Source: a virus. Taken from it: a DNA stretch of 37,459 nucleotides. The position numbers and the translations under genes were made by a program. The notes beneath the pieces are model-generated. The model saw nothing but the letters and a program-made list of their open reading frames with translations. It was not told where the DNA came from and did no database searches. The DNA is taken from positions 1 to 37,459 of IMG/VR virus record IMGVR_UViG_3300043411_000956. One strand, written 5' to 3'. Shown here one piece after another: positions 1 to 5,729 of the stretch. How positions within the stretch are numbered: the first letter of the stretch is position 1; each line of letters starts with the position of its first letter.

Positions 1-96
1 CCGCCGCGCCGCTATCAGCTTATTGTTTGCAAAAAGTGCGGGCATTCAACGATGAGAGATGCCATTGAGTTGGTTGAGAAGGGAGCCACCCCATGA
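1..96 (+). CDS. 3' part of the zinc-ribbon-like gene that crosses the contig join (duplicate of 37333-37428)
   Basis: This is the C-terminal part of the 69-residue protein described at 37219-37428, repeated because of the contig-end overlap. It includes the single CKKC pair. Its TGA stop at 94-96 overlaps the ATG of the next gene at 93, so the operon is continuous through the join. It should be counted once. Confidence 0.85.
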   Translation, partial: PPRRYQLIVCKKCGHSTMRDAIELVEKGATP

Positions 97-127
97 CATG
101 CCCGAAGTGTAGCCAAGGCGCGATGGT
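1..127. repeat. Left copy of exact 127-bp contig-end repeat
   Basis: Bases 1-127 are identical to 37333-37459. The copy cuts through a coding frame that is intact only at the other end of the contig, so it reads as the same stretch sequenced once and written twice. The length 127 equals a common maximum assembler k-mer, which supports a circular or circularly permuted molecule and not a physical terminal repeat. Confidence 0.95.
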
Positions 128-311
128 AGGGCCGCGATACAGAAAACTCTTTAATGAATGGGGAGGCATAGAAGAGTGCCTTGTCTTTACCTGCACACGA
201 TGTGGATATGAAGAAGAAAGACCATGCTTAGACAGAAAAGAGATGACACGCGAAAAGGCGGAGCAATTCAAGGTAATGCAAAACATAAAGAGGGGGCCGA
301 TAGATGAGTGA
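93..311 (+). CDS. Small zinc-ribbon protein, 72 aa
   Basis: Two CxxC pairs are visible, C3/C6 and C34/C37, the arrangement of a four-cysteine zinc ribbon. The C-terminal half is charged and probably helical. Its ATG overlaps the stop of the gene that crosses the contig join, and its stop overlaps the next start at 304, so it is translated as part of a tightly coupled operon. Small ribbons of this kind are common in phage early regions, where they may bind nucleic acid or host proteins. No specific function can be assigned. Confidence 0.8.
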   Translation: MTCPKCSQGAMVGPRYRKLFNEWGGIEECLVFTCTRCGYEEERPCLDRKEMTREKAEQFKVMQNIKRGPIDE

Positions 312-621
312 GGAGAAGTTTCTGAGCATAGAAGAGACGTTTACAAAAAAGCTTAAACACGCCTGGGATAACGGATTCGAGAACGGCAAGAGCAGCGCCA
401 TCCCCTGGCGCAAGCCGGAAGAGAGGCCGGAGGTGGGCAGGGAATTGATTCTTGCGGAAGCGCACTGTGATCCGGAAAAGAAGCCAGTTTTGTCTGAAGG
501 AAGGGTAACACAGAATGGGAAGGTCTATCTCCCTTACACAGAATGTGAACATAAATTAGAGAGTTTCTTGTGTTGGCTCTACGCCGACGAACTCCCATTA
601 CCTGACTGGGTGCAGAAATGA
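304..621 (+). CDS. Hypothetical early protein, 105 aa
   Basis: The frame opens with ATG at 304, inside the end of the zinc-ribbon gene, and closes with an ATGA overlap to the next small gene at 618. The protein is soluble and acidic with a tryptophan-containing C-terminus, and has no membrane segment or familiar motif. Its middle (around residues 30-75) has the spacing of many phage inserts of unknown role. I do not recognise a family. The coupling on both sides and the uninterrupted frame make it a real gene. Confidence 0.75.
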   Translation: MSEEKFLSIEETFTKKLKHAWDNGFENGKSSAIPWRKPEERPEVGRELILAEAHCDPEKKPVLSEGRVTQNGKVYLPYTECEHKLESFLCWLYADELPLPDWVQK

Positions 622-755
622 CCGACGCCAAAACAACACAGCGAATGATTGAGTCTTTGGTTGCCGAGCTTAAGCAGTGCAAGAGCACCTATCGGATCCG
701 GCAGTTGAAGAAGCAGATTGAGAAACTTGAAAAGGAAAGGAGAAACGATGAATAG
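618..755 (+). CDS. Short basic coiled-coil protein, 45 aa
   Basis: This gene of 45 codons starts at ATG 618, overlapping the upstream TGA, and ends with TAG at 753-755, inside the start of the next gene (ATG 748). The product is almost entirely helical and strongly basic, with leucine/isoleucine heptads in its second half (about residues 26-40), so a small coiled coil or nucleic-acid-binding peptide is plausible. The purine-rich sequence coding its last residues doubles as the ribosome-binding site of the next gene. The function is unknown. Confidence 0.6.
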   Translation: MTDAKTTQRMIESLVAELKQCKSTYRIRQLKKQIEKLEKERRNDE

Positions 756-1023
756 CGAGTTGGAGAAGAGGGCGGAGGAGGAGATAGGGGCCACTTATGA
801 GAGTGAGCTTCCTGCGGAATGCGTTCCAAAAAAACCCGACATGACGGTCGCTTTAGTAAAATATATGAAGAGATTGTTTTACGCCGGAGCGGATTACGGA
901 GCCAAAGCCGAGCGCGAAAGAATATGGGGGGCTCTTACAGAGGGGGTAGAACCCGGCATTGGTATTAGCTTTACGATTTTGTATGAACCTTTGAAGCAGC
1001 TTATTTTCGAGGATGAGAAATGA
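748..1023 (+). CDS. Hypothetical protein, 91 aa
   Basis: An upstream TTG at 718 is in frame, but the ATG at 748 is preceded by AAAGGAAAGGAG at good spacing and is the likely start. The product has an acidic N-terminus and a central helical stretch (about residues 30-65) with aromatic residues and an AGADYG turn, resembling many short phage early proteins that lack a named function. It ends with an ATGA overlap to the gene at 1020. No catalytic motif is visible. Confidence 0.7.
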   Translation: MNSELEKRAEEEIGATYESELPAECVPKKPDMTVALVKYMKRLFYAGADYGAKAERERIWGALTEGVEPGIGISFTILYEPLKQLIFEDEK

Positions 1024-1235
1024 CACCAGAACAGGAACGCAAGCGAATGGAGGCCCTTGAAAATGTTATCGCGCCAAGGATCTGGCAGGTGGTGCGGGAA
1101 ACCATGCTCAATGAGCAGCGGCAAATCTGGGAGAGTCTTCAGGCTCTCGCGGAGCACTCACCACAACACGGGACAGTCTTCAGAAAGGAAGACGTAAGAA
1201 GATCCATTTTTGATAGGAACAAGGAGCCAGCATGA
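1020..1235 (+). CDS. Hypothetical helical protein, 71 aa
   Basis: Its ATG overlaps the upstream stop and its TGA overlaps the ATG at 1232. The protein is predicted helical throughout, with alternating charged residues (EQERKRMEALE near the start) and a basic C-terminus. No domain is recognised. Coupling to the secreted protein gene that follows suggests co-translation, but gives no clue to role. Confidence 0.7.
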   Translation: MTPEQERKRMEALENVIAPRIWQVVRETMLNEQRQIWESLQALAEHSPQHGTVFRKEDVRRSIFDRNKEPA

Positions 1236-2470
1236 AGAAAAAGAAGCGCAATCCGAACGATGCAACGATGAGGAATATAACCGCACTCAAGAAGCGAGTG
1301 GCAAAGCTTGAGAAGATAGCTAGGAAGCTTTTGAAGTCGTGCGCAGTGGTTGTCTTGCTTCCATTCTTGGCTTTTGCCGAAGCACCAAACTGGTTTCTTT
1401 ACGACCAACGAATGGGCCAAAAGGCCCAGGAATACAAAGATAGGTGGGCGACAGGAAACAACGACGAAAAACTTGCAAGCTACTACTATGATGCGGCGCG
1501 GGGCTTTGAGTATATCTCCCGTCGTTTGGGCGATCCGTCACTAACCAATACCGCACTAGCGGCGGTCAACTTCTACGCTGATAACTATGTGCTTGCGAAT
1601 GGGGGAAACATTCCGGGCTATTGGTCATTCACTGACGGCCTGAAAGTTTTTAGTGGAGCAAACCATAGGCAAGCTATCATTTCCATGGCTACGAATGGCG
1701 CGTTCTGTAGAGACTCAACAGTAGAGGACACCCGCGATACTGCTTATTCCAGAGAGTCAGCTTACTGTGTCAGGGCAATGCTTGCCGCCGAATCGTTAGG
1801 CCAGCCACGACGAGCAAGGCTTGGCGTTCTTGTAGCTCATAGCCAGTCACACCTAGAGCAGTGGACAAACGGAACAGCGCCCTATTTGCGACCCTTTATG
1901 GTGGGGCTTACTGCTATCTCTTTGATTCGCGCAAGTGAAGCAGGATTTGACCCGGTGGGTATTCGTTCCAGGTTGCAAGCTATCGCAACGAAAATGAAAG
2001 CAGAGCTATGGCAAGAGAGCGCAAGGGCGTTTCGCTACACGGATCGCATAGTGGCGGATGCTAACGACATGCAGCCAGCGCCGGATCTAAACCTTCTGAT
2101 AGCGCCTATATATGCGTGGTTAGGTGACCGCGAATTCGCAGGGAAAGTTTTTAATGGGGGTATAGAGCAAGCATGGTTAGGAAACATCGGGAACATGAAG
2201 CAGTTCAACCAAAACGTGCAGTTCGTGGAGGAGTTCCAAACGTGGATGGCAACGCCGACACCTACCCCAACTGCTTCCCCTTCGCCTTCCATGACTCCGG
2301 CGAATACACCGACTCCCTCACCCTCACCGACCATTTCGCCATCGCCCTCGCCGTCTCCTCTCCCGACTCCATGCCAGCGACCGGCATCAATGAACAGCAT
2401 CAAGAAGCTGGACACCTGGACAAAGTGCAGGATGGATCGAATCGTAGAAATAAATAATCTGATCGAGTAA
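1232..2470 (+). CDS. Secreted or membrane-anchored helical-toroid-like protein with Thr/Ser-Pro linker
   Basis: The product has 412 residues. Residues 1-35 are very basic and partly coiled coil. Residues 36-50 form a hydrophobic segment ending in AFAEAP, a plausible Sec signal or signal anchor. Residues 55-340 are helix-rich, with repeated Tyr/Trp/Gly patterns (YYYDAARG, GNIPGYWSF, DLNLLIAPIYAWL, MKQFNQN) like those of (alpha/alpha) toroid glycosidase or lyase-type folds. I also recall this pattern in uncharacterised environmental-phage proteins, without being able to search. Residues 341-380 are a low-complexity Thr/Ser-Pro linker, followed by a short tail with two cysteines. Polysaccharide degradation or host-surface modification is an inference. 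The position at the end of the early unit, away from the virion genes, is odd for a depolymerase. Confidence 0.65.
   Translation: MKKKKRNPNDATMRNITALKKRVAKLEKIARKLLKSCAVVVLLPFLAFAEAPNWFLYDQRMGQKAQEYKDRWATGNNDEKLASYYYDAARGFEYISRRLGDPSLTNTALAAVNFYADNYVLANGGNIPGYWSFTDGLKVFSGANHRQAIISMATNGAFCRDSTVEDTRDTAYSRESAYCVRAMLAAESLGQPRRARLGVLVAHSQSHLEQWTNGTAPYLRPFMVGLTAISLIRASEAGFDPVGIRSRLQAIATKMKAELWQESARAFRYTDRIVADANDMQPAPDLNLLIAPIYAWLGDREFAGKVFNGGIEQAWLGNIGNMKQFNQNVQFVEEFQTWMATPTPTPTASPSPSMTPANTPTPSPSPTISPSPSPSPLPTPCQRPASMNSIKKLDTWTKCRMDRIVEINNLIE
2252..2371 (+). repeat. Low-complexity Thr/Ser-Pro coding repeat
   Basis: This C-rich stretch of short degenerate repeats (units such as ACNCCN and TCNCCN) encodes the 40-residue Thr/Ser-Pro linker of the 412-aa secreted protein. 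Such tracts expand and contract easily. On the complementary strand the same bases open a spurious frame rich in Gly/Glu/Val. Confidence 0.7.
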
Positions 2471-2478
2471 CTCGCGGT

Positions 2479-3084
2479 ATGCACAACGCCCTTTCTACTG
2501 TAAACTTTGGGCCAGTGGATAGAGTCCAGCGCGGAAATTCCCGCATTGACTTAAGCCGCGAGCAAATCGCGGCTGAGGGCTTTCGACACAAAAACCAGGC
2601 ATTAATCGATGGTGGCATAAAGTACGGTTCGCGGAGTGAGATCGCTTGCTCTCGCTTACTGCAAAAGTATCTTGCTGGCTGGCTTCCGGTAGAGGGGCAA
2701 ACTTTCCAGGTTCCCATCGGCTATAACAAAAGGTGCGACTTCTACATACCCGCCCGTGACCAGCTCATAGAGTTTCACCCTATCATTCTCAAATACGAGA
2801 TACAGCACAGGGGCGCAGCGCGAGAGATTGAGCGCGCACTATGGCGCATGGATCGCGAAACAAGAGCAGGGCTTGAGGATGCTCTCGTGGCAGAGCTCCG
2901 GCTTCAGTACTTCAAAAAGAGGCGCTTTGCGCTCGATTATGGCGACGGGCGTTTTGCTCACACAGAGCTAGTTTTGGTCTGTTCAAGTGAAGAATTTATC
3001 GAGCGGGTGTTGCGGTTCAACGGTCAGAAGAGGGCGGAGGCTTTAGCGGAGTGGAAAAGGGTAGTAAGCAGCAAGAAGATCTAG
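2479..3084 (+). CDS. Putative PD-(D/E)XK-like nuclease
   Basis: The product has 201 residues. After a basic N-terminus, the motif GSRSEIACSRLL supplies a helix glutamate (E54). It is followed by a beta-hairpin with D87 in KRCDFYIP and E98-F-H100 in LIEFHP. This spacing, helix E then D then ExH/ExK, is the core layout of PD-(D/E)XK enzymes, with histidine where lysine is usual. The later half is charged and helical. The function is inferred as DNA cleavage or resolution in recombination or packaging. The His replacement leaves open that it is a divergent or inactive member. It lies 8 bp after the toroid-like gene. Confidence 0.5.
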   Translation: MHNALSTVNFGPVDRVQRGNSRIDLSREQIAAEGFRHKNQALIDGGIKYGSRSEIACSRLLQKYLAGWLPVEGQTFQVPIGYNKRCDFYIPARDQLIEFHPIILKYEIQHRGAAREIERALWRMDRETRAGLEDALVAELRLQYFKKRRFALDYGDGRFAHTELVLVCSSEEFIERVLRFNGQKRAEALAEWKRVVSSKKI

Positions 3085-3425
3085 ATAAGGATGACAATAT
3101 CACCGGGATTGATCCTGTGTGGGCGTGGGAGCCGTACCTTCGTGATAAGGACGGCAAAATAAGAATCGGAGACAACGGACAGCCAATAGCAAGGGACGCT
3201 TTACTCCCAGCGAGCAGGAAGCACGACCTCGACTATGTAAGGCAGAAAGAGGATCGGCTATCGGTTGATAGGCGGTGGCTTAGGACTTCGCTCGATATCG
3301 CAAGGAGAATGTCAAATCCCAACAGAAGGCGGTGGACCTTTGTTCGTGCTGGCTTGAGCTATGCGGCTATTAGGTCGCTTGGTTGGCTTCCCTGGTATGC
3401 ACGTCGATGGGGGCTTCGACGATGA
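3051..3425 (+). CDS. Phospholipase-A2-like / DUF1353-like small protein
   Basis: Translation is placed at GTG 3051, with AGGGCGGAGG about ten bases upstream. The ATG at 3091 lies in another frame. The 124-residue product contains ASRKHDLDY (HDxxY at residues 58-62) followed by a second helix with D73 and a C-terminal AAIRSLGW...RRWG. Both phospholipase-A2-like phage proteins and DUF1353 proteins have such a His-Asp helix, paired with a second Asp-bearing helix and a terminal AxRxxG. Membrane phospholipid hydrolysis during lysis or entry is possible but unproven. The canonical calcium loop and disulphides of secreted PLA2 are absent. The gene overlaps the upstream frame by 34 bp. Confidence 0.55.
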   Translation: MEKGSKQQEDLDKDDNITGIDPVWAWEPYLRDKDGKIRIGDNGQPIARDALLPASRKHDLDYVRQKEDRLSVDRRWLRTSLDIARRMSNPNRRRWTFVRAGLSYAAIRSLGWLPWYARRWGLRR

Positions 3426-3763
3426 CGGTTCAAAATGCACTAGATTTCGACAGCTATCGCGAGTCAGTAGTACCAGAGCACCGGCTGATATGGTGCGTGT
3501 TTGAGAGGGCAGTGCTCGACGCCTTCGGGCCTATCAAAGCGCCTACTGGCTCTAAGCGCTACATACGAGCAAAGGCGCGGGCTTGGTTGATGGATTGGGA
3601 AGGAACCGATCCCTTCTCTTGCCCTTGGATTTGTTCAGTTTTGAACATCCCGAAAGAGCAGGTGATGAGGGTAGTTCGTAATGGCACAGCGGAGCGGAAG
3701 AGGCACAACAACAATACAGGAGACACGTTGTTTCAAGTACTTGACGATCCGAACTTTACTTAA
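3422..3763 (+). CDS. Hypothetical protein, 113 aa, last gene of the early unit
   Basis: A TTG at 3383 is in frame, but the ATG at 3422 overlaps the upstream TGA (ATGA) and is preferred. The protein has an FERAVLDA helix, a GSKRYIRAKARAWL basic segment and a second helical part ending NIPKEQVMRVVRNG, which could be a helix-turn-helix-like DNA contact. I recognise the general shape from phage genes next to terminases but cannot name a family. Its 3' end overlaps by 8 bp the end of the opposing minus-strand miniprotein gene. Confidence 0.65.
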   Translation: MTVQNALDFDSYRESVVPEHRLIWCVFERAVLDAFGPIKAPTGSKRYIRAKARAWLMDWEGTDPFSCPWICSVLNIPKEQVMRVVRNGTAERKRHNNNTGDTLFQVLDDPNFT

Positions 3764-3917
3764 CCTCGACGGGCTCGGATTGAACCTGTGTGATTATGGC
3801 TGAAACCGCGTCAAGTAGCGGTTCCGCGTTAGTGATTCCGAGTCCAGCAAAAAAAGCCACAAGAGCGGCGATTGCTGCTTTCTTAAGTGCTGATGGTACC
3901 TTCTCTTTAACCGGCAT
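3756..3917 (-). CDS. Minus-strand single-pass membrane miniprotein, 53 aa
   Basis: On the minus strand, ATG at 3917-3915 opens 53 codons closed by TAA at 3758-3756. A strong ribosome-binding site (AAAGGGGG) precedes the start by three bases. The product starts with a basic MPVKEKVP segment and has one hydrophobic helix at residues 14-28 (AAIAALVAFFAGLGI), then an acidic soluble tail. It is one of only two credible minus-strand genes in the genome and diverges from terS at a shared promoter region. A pinholin, antiholin, superinfection-exclusion peptide or regulator would all fit, and nothing seen separates these. Confidence 0.65.
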   Translation of the reverse strand: MPVKEKVPSALKKAAIAALVAFFAGLGITNAEPLLDAVSAIITQVQSEPVEVK

Positions 3918-3937
3918 AGACCCCCTTTAAAAGTGAG

Positions 3938-3966
3938 CCGACATGGCCCTATAAAGCCACTATACT
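3938..3966 (+). promoter_or_regulatory. Rightward promoter for the structural unit
   Basis: The -35 is CCGACA (3938-3943), followed by a 17-bp spacer and -10 TATACT (3961-3966). The expected start is near 3973, about 48 bases before the terS ATG. Four of six -35 bases and five of six -10 bases match the sigma-70 consensus, so host RNA polymerase could use it. It is the only good promoter seen at the head of the late genes. Confidence 0.6.
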
Positions 3967-3987
3967 GCACTCAGGGCGCTACGTCGG
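3959..3987 (-). promoter_or_regulatory. Leftward promoter for the 53-aa miniprotein, overlapping the rightward one
   Basis: On the minus strand, -35 CCGACG (3987-3982), a 17-bp spacer and -10 TATAGT (3964-3959). Its -10 overlaps the rightward -10 within ACTATACT, so the two promoters face apart from one shared melt site and should exclude each other. The expected start is near 3952, giving a leader of about 35 bases. Confidence 0.5.
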
Positions 3988-4020
3988 CCCTTGGTAACAA
4001 ATGGATTTCAACAGGGGTCT

Positions 4021-4332
4021 ATGACCTTCGTAAAGGGCGTAAGCGGCAATCCTTCAGGTAGGCCAAAGCTTGCGGAGAACGTCAAAGAGCTTGCAAGGAG
4101 TAAGGCTCCTCGCGCCTTTGAGCGCATCTGTCAGCTTGTAGAATCGAGCGACGAAAAGATAGCACTACAAGCCGCGATGGCAATTGTTGACCGCGCCTAT
4201 GGCAAGCCCGCACAAGCGATAGAGCATAGCGGAGAAATTACGCGCTACGTCATCCGCGCCCCGCAATTAGAAACGGACATTGAGGAGTGGAAGAAGAAAT
4301 ACCAGCCCAAAACGCAGCAGAATATACAGTAA
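4021..4332 (+). CDS. Terminase small-subunit-like protein (DUF5681-type N-terminus)
   Basis: The ATG at 4021 follows AGGGG closely and is preferred over an in-frame TTG at 3991. The 103-residue product begins FVKGVSGNPSGRPK, the signature of DUF5681-type proteins found just before large terminases. A helical middle (AFERICQLVESSDEKIALQAA) and IVDRAYGKPAQ follow. Small terminases bind the packaging site and recruit the large subunit. The 3' end overlaps terL by 46 bp, so translation is coupled. Assignment as the small subunit rests on the family signature plus position. Confidence 0.75.
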   Translation: MTFVKGVSGNPSGRPKLAENVKELARSKAPRAFERICQLVESSDEKIALQAAMAIVDRAYGKPAQAIEHSGEITRYVIRAPQLETDIEEWKKKYQPKTQQNIQ

Positions 4333-5729
4333 TCTGGGAGCCACAACCCGGACCGCAAACAGCCCTCCTGGCTTGTCCATGTGATGATATATTCTTTGGT
4401 GGCGCTCGGGGCGGGGGGAAAACTGACGGAGCTTTAGGGGAGTTTGCGTCTCACGCCGATGAGTACGGGGCGGCAGCTAACGGGCTGATGGTTCGACGGT
4501 CCCGAACAGAGCTTAAAGAGACGATAGAGCGCAGCAATAAGATCTATACTCCACTCGGGGCAACTTATAATTCCACTGAAAAGATATGGCGCTTTCCTTC
4601 GGGGGCGCGGTTCACGTTTGCGTATCTCGATAGAGATTCGGACGCTGAGAACTACCAAGGGGACAGCCGCACCCGCGTTTATATTGAGGAGATCGGTAAC
4701 TTTCCAGACCCGGCACCGGTCGACAAGCTAAAGGCAACGCTTCGTTCGGCGTCCGGTGTCCCGTGTAAATTTATAGCGACCGGCAACCCTGGCGGCCCCG
4801 GTCATGGCTGGATTAAAGAGCGGTATATAGACCCGGCCCCTCTCGGTTGGGTGCCACTGGTGACAAAGTTTGTTAACCCTTTCGATGGCTCAGAGCTAAC
4901 CAAGACGCGCATCTACATACCGTCTCGCCTGACGGACAACAAGTTTCTGGACCCGGCGCAGTACATACCTAACTTGCAATCATCGGGGTCAGAGCAGCTT
5001 GTAAGAGCTTGGCTACTTGGCGACTTTAGCGCGGTTGCCGGTGCGTACTTTGATGAGTTCAGCATCGAGCGGCATGTTATCGCGCCCGTCGCCATTCCTC
5101 CCCACTGGGTGCGTTTCAGGGCGTTTGACTGGGGTTCAGCGCGTCCCTTCGCTTGTGGCTGGTTTGCCGTGTCTGATGGTTCTGTACCGGGCATAGCAAA
5201 GGGCGCTTTAGTGCTCTATCGCGAATGGTACGGCGGCAGTAGTGCGAACGTGGGTCTTAAGCTCACAGCAGCGGCGGTTGCTGATGGTATCCGGTCACGC
5301 GAGGCAAAAGAGGAGCGCATTACCTATTCGGTTGGCGACCCGTCAATCTTCACAGAAGACGGCGGCCCATCTATCGGTGAGGAGATGTCAAAGCGCGGCG
5401 TTAAGTTTAGGCCAGCCGACAATAAGCGCGTTGCCGGGTGGTCACAGATTCGCGGGCGCTTAACTGGGCAGGATGACAAAGCAATGTTAGTTTTGTTCAG
5501 CACTTGCTCCCATTCCATCCGAACTTTCCCACTTTTGCAGCATGATGAAAAAAATCCAGAGGATATCAACACTGAAGGCGACGACCACTGCGCTGACATG
5601 ATACGTTACGGTTGCATGAGTCGCCCATGGGTGAAACTAGCGCCAGTCCATCTCCCGATGAAGAACATGCACGACCTCACTCTCAATGAACTCTATGAGA
5701 AAGAACGGCAAAGGAAGCGGGCGCGTTGA
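4287..5729 (+). CDS. terL: Terminase large subunit
   Basis: The 480-residue packaging motor has a Walker A (GGARGGGKT, residues 38-46), Walker B with catalytic acids (VYIEEIG, 131-137), and a coupling motif (TGNPGG, 165-170). Its C-terminal RNase-H-like nuclease has acids at D281 (FDWGSARP), D351 (GDPS) and D432/D437 (GDDHCADMIRYG). It cleaves concatemeric DNA and pumps it through the portal. The GTG at 4287 is the only reasonable start before the ATPase domain and lies inside the small-subunit gene. The portal gene follows with a TTGA overlap. Confidence 0.95.
   Translation: MEEEIPAQNAAEYTVIWEPQPGPQTALLACPCDDIFFGGARGGGKTDGALGEFASHADEYGAAANGLMVRRSRTELKETIERSNKIYTPLGATYNSTEKIWRFPSGARFTFAYLDRDSDAENYQGDSRTRVYIEEIGNFPDPAPVDKLKATLRSASGVPCKFIATGNPGGPGHGWIKERYIDPAPLGWVPLVTKFVNPFDGSELTKTRIYIPSRLTDNKFLDPAQYIPNLQSSGSEQLVRAWLLGDFSAVAGAYFDEFSIERHVIAPVAIPPHWVRFRAFDWGSARPFACGWFAVSDGSVPGIAKGALVLYREWYGGSSANVGLKLTAAAVADGIRSREAKEERITYSVGDPSIFTEDGGPSIGEEMSKRGVKFRPADNKRVAGWSQIRGRLTGQDDKAMLVLFSTCSHSIRTFPLLQHDEKNPEDINTEGDDHCADMIRYGCMSRPWVKLAPVHLPMKNMHDLTLNELYEKERQRKRAR

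Larger units (their letters stand above)
3915..4023. repeat. Nested inverted repeats covering both divergent start sites and promoters
   Basis: CATAGACCCC (3915-3924) and GGGGTCTATG (4014-4023) are perfect 10-bp inverted repeats. Each carries the ribosome-binding site and ATG of one of the two divergent genes. Inside them GCCGAC (3937-3942) pairs with GTCGGC (3983-3988), and GCCCT (3946-3950) pairs with AGGGC (3973-3977). The inner arms coincide with the -35 elements of two facing promoters. In RNA made by readthrough across the whole region, the outer arms would hide the start site of terS. RNA started inside the region lacks the partner arm. Confidence 0.8.

Noticed and set aside
1-127. End repeat as a physical direct terminal repeat of T7 type
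   Set aside because: The repeat lies inside coding sequence, and its length equals a common assembler k-mer; read depth would be needed to argue otherwise.
2035-2484. Minus-strand 149-codon frame rich in Gly/Glu/Val
   Set aside because: It is the complement of the Thr/Ser-Pro coding repeat of the secreted protein. The low-complexity sequence keeps the opposite frame open by chance.
3091-3140. ATG at 3091 as the start of the phospholipase-like gene
   Set aside because: It is in a different frame. GTG 3051 has a good ribosome-binding site and the right frame.
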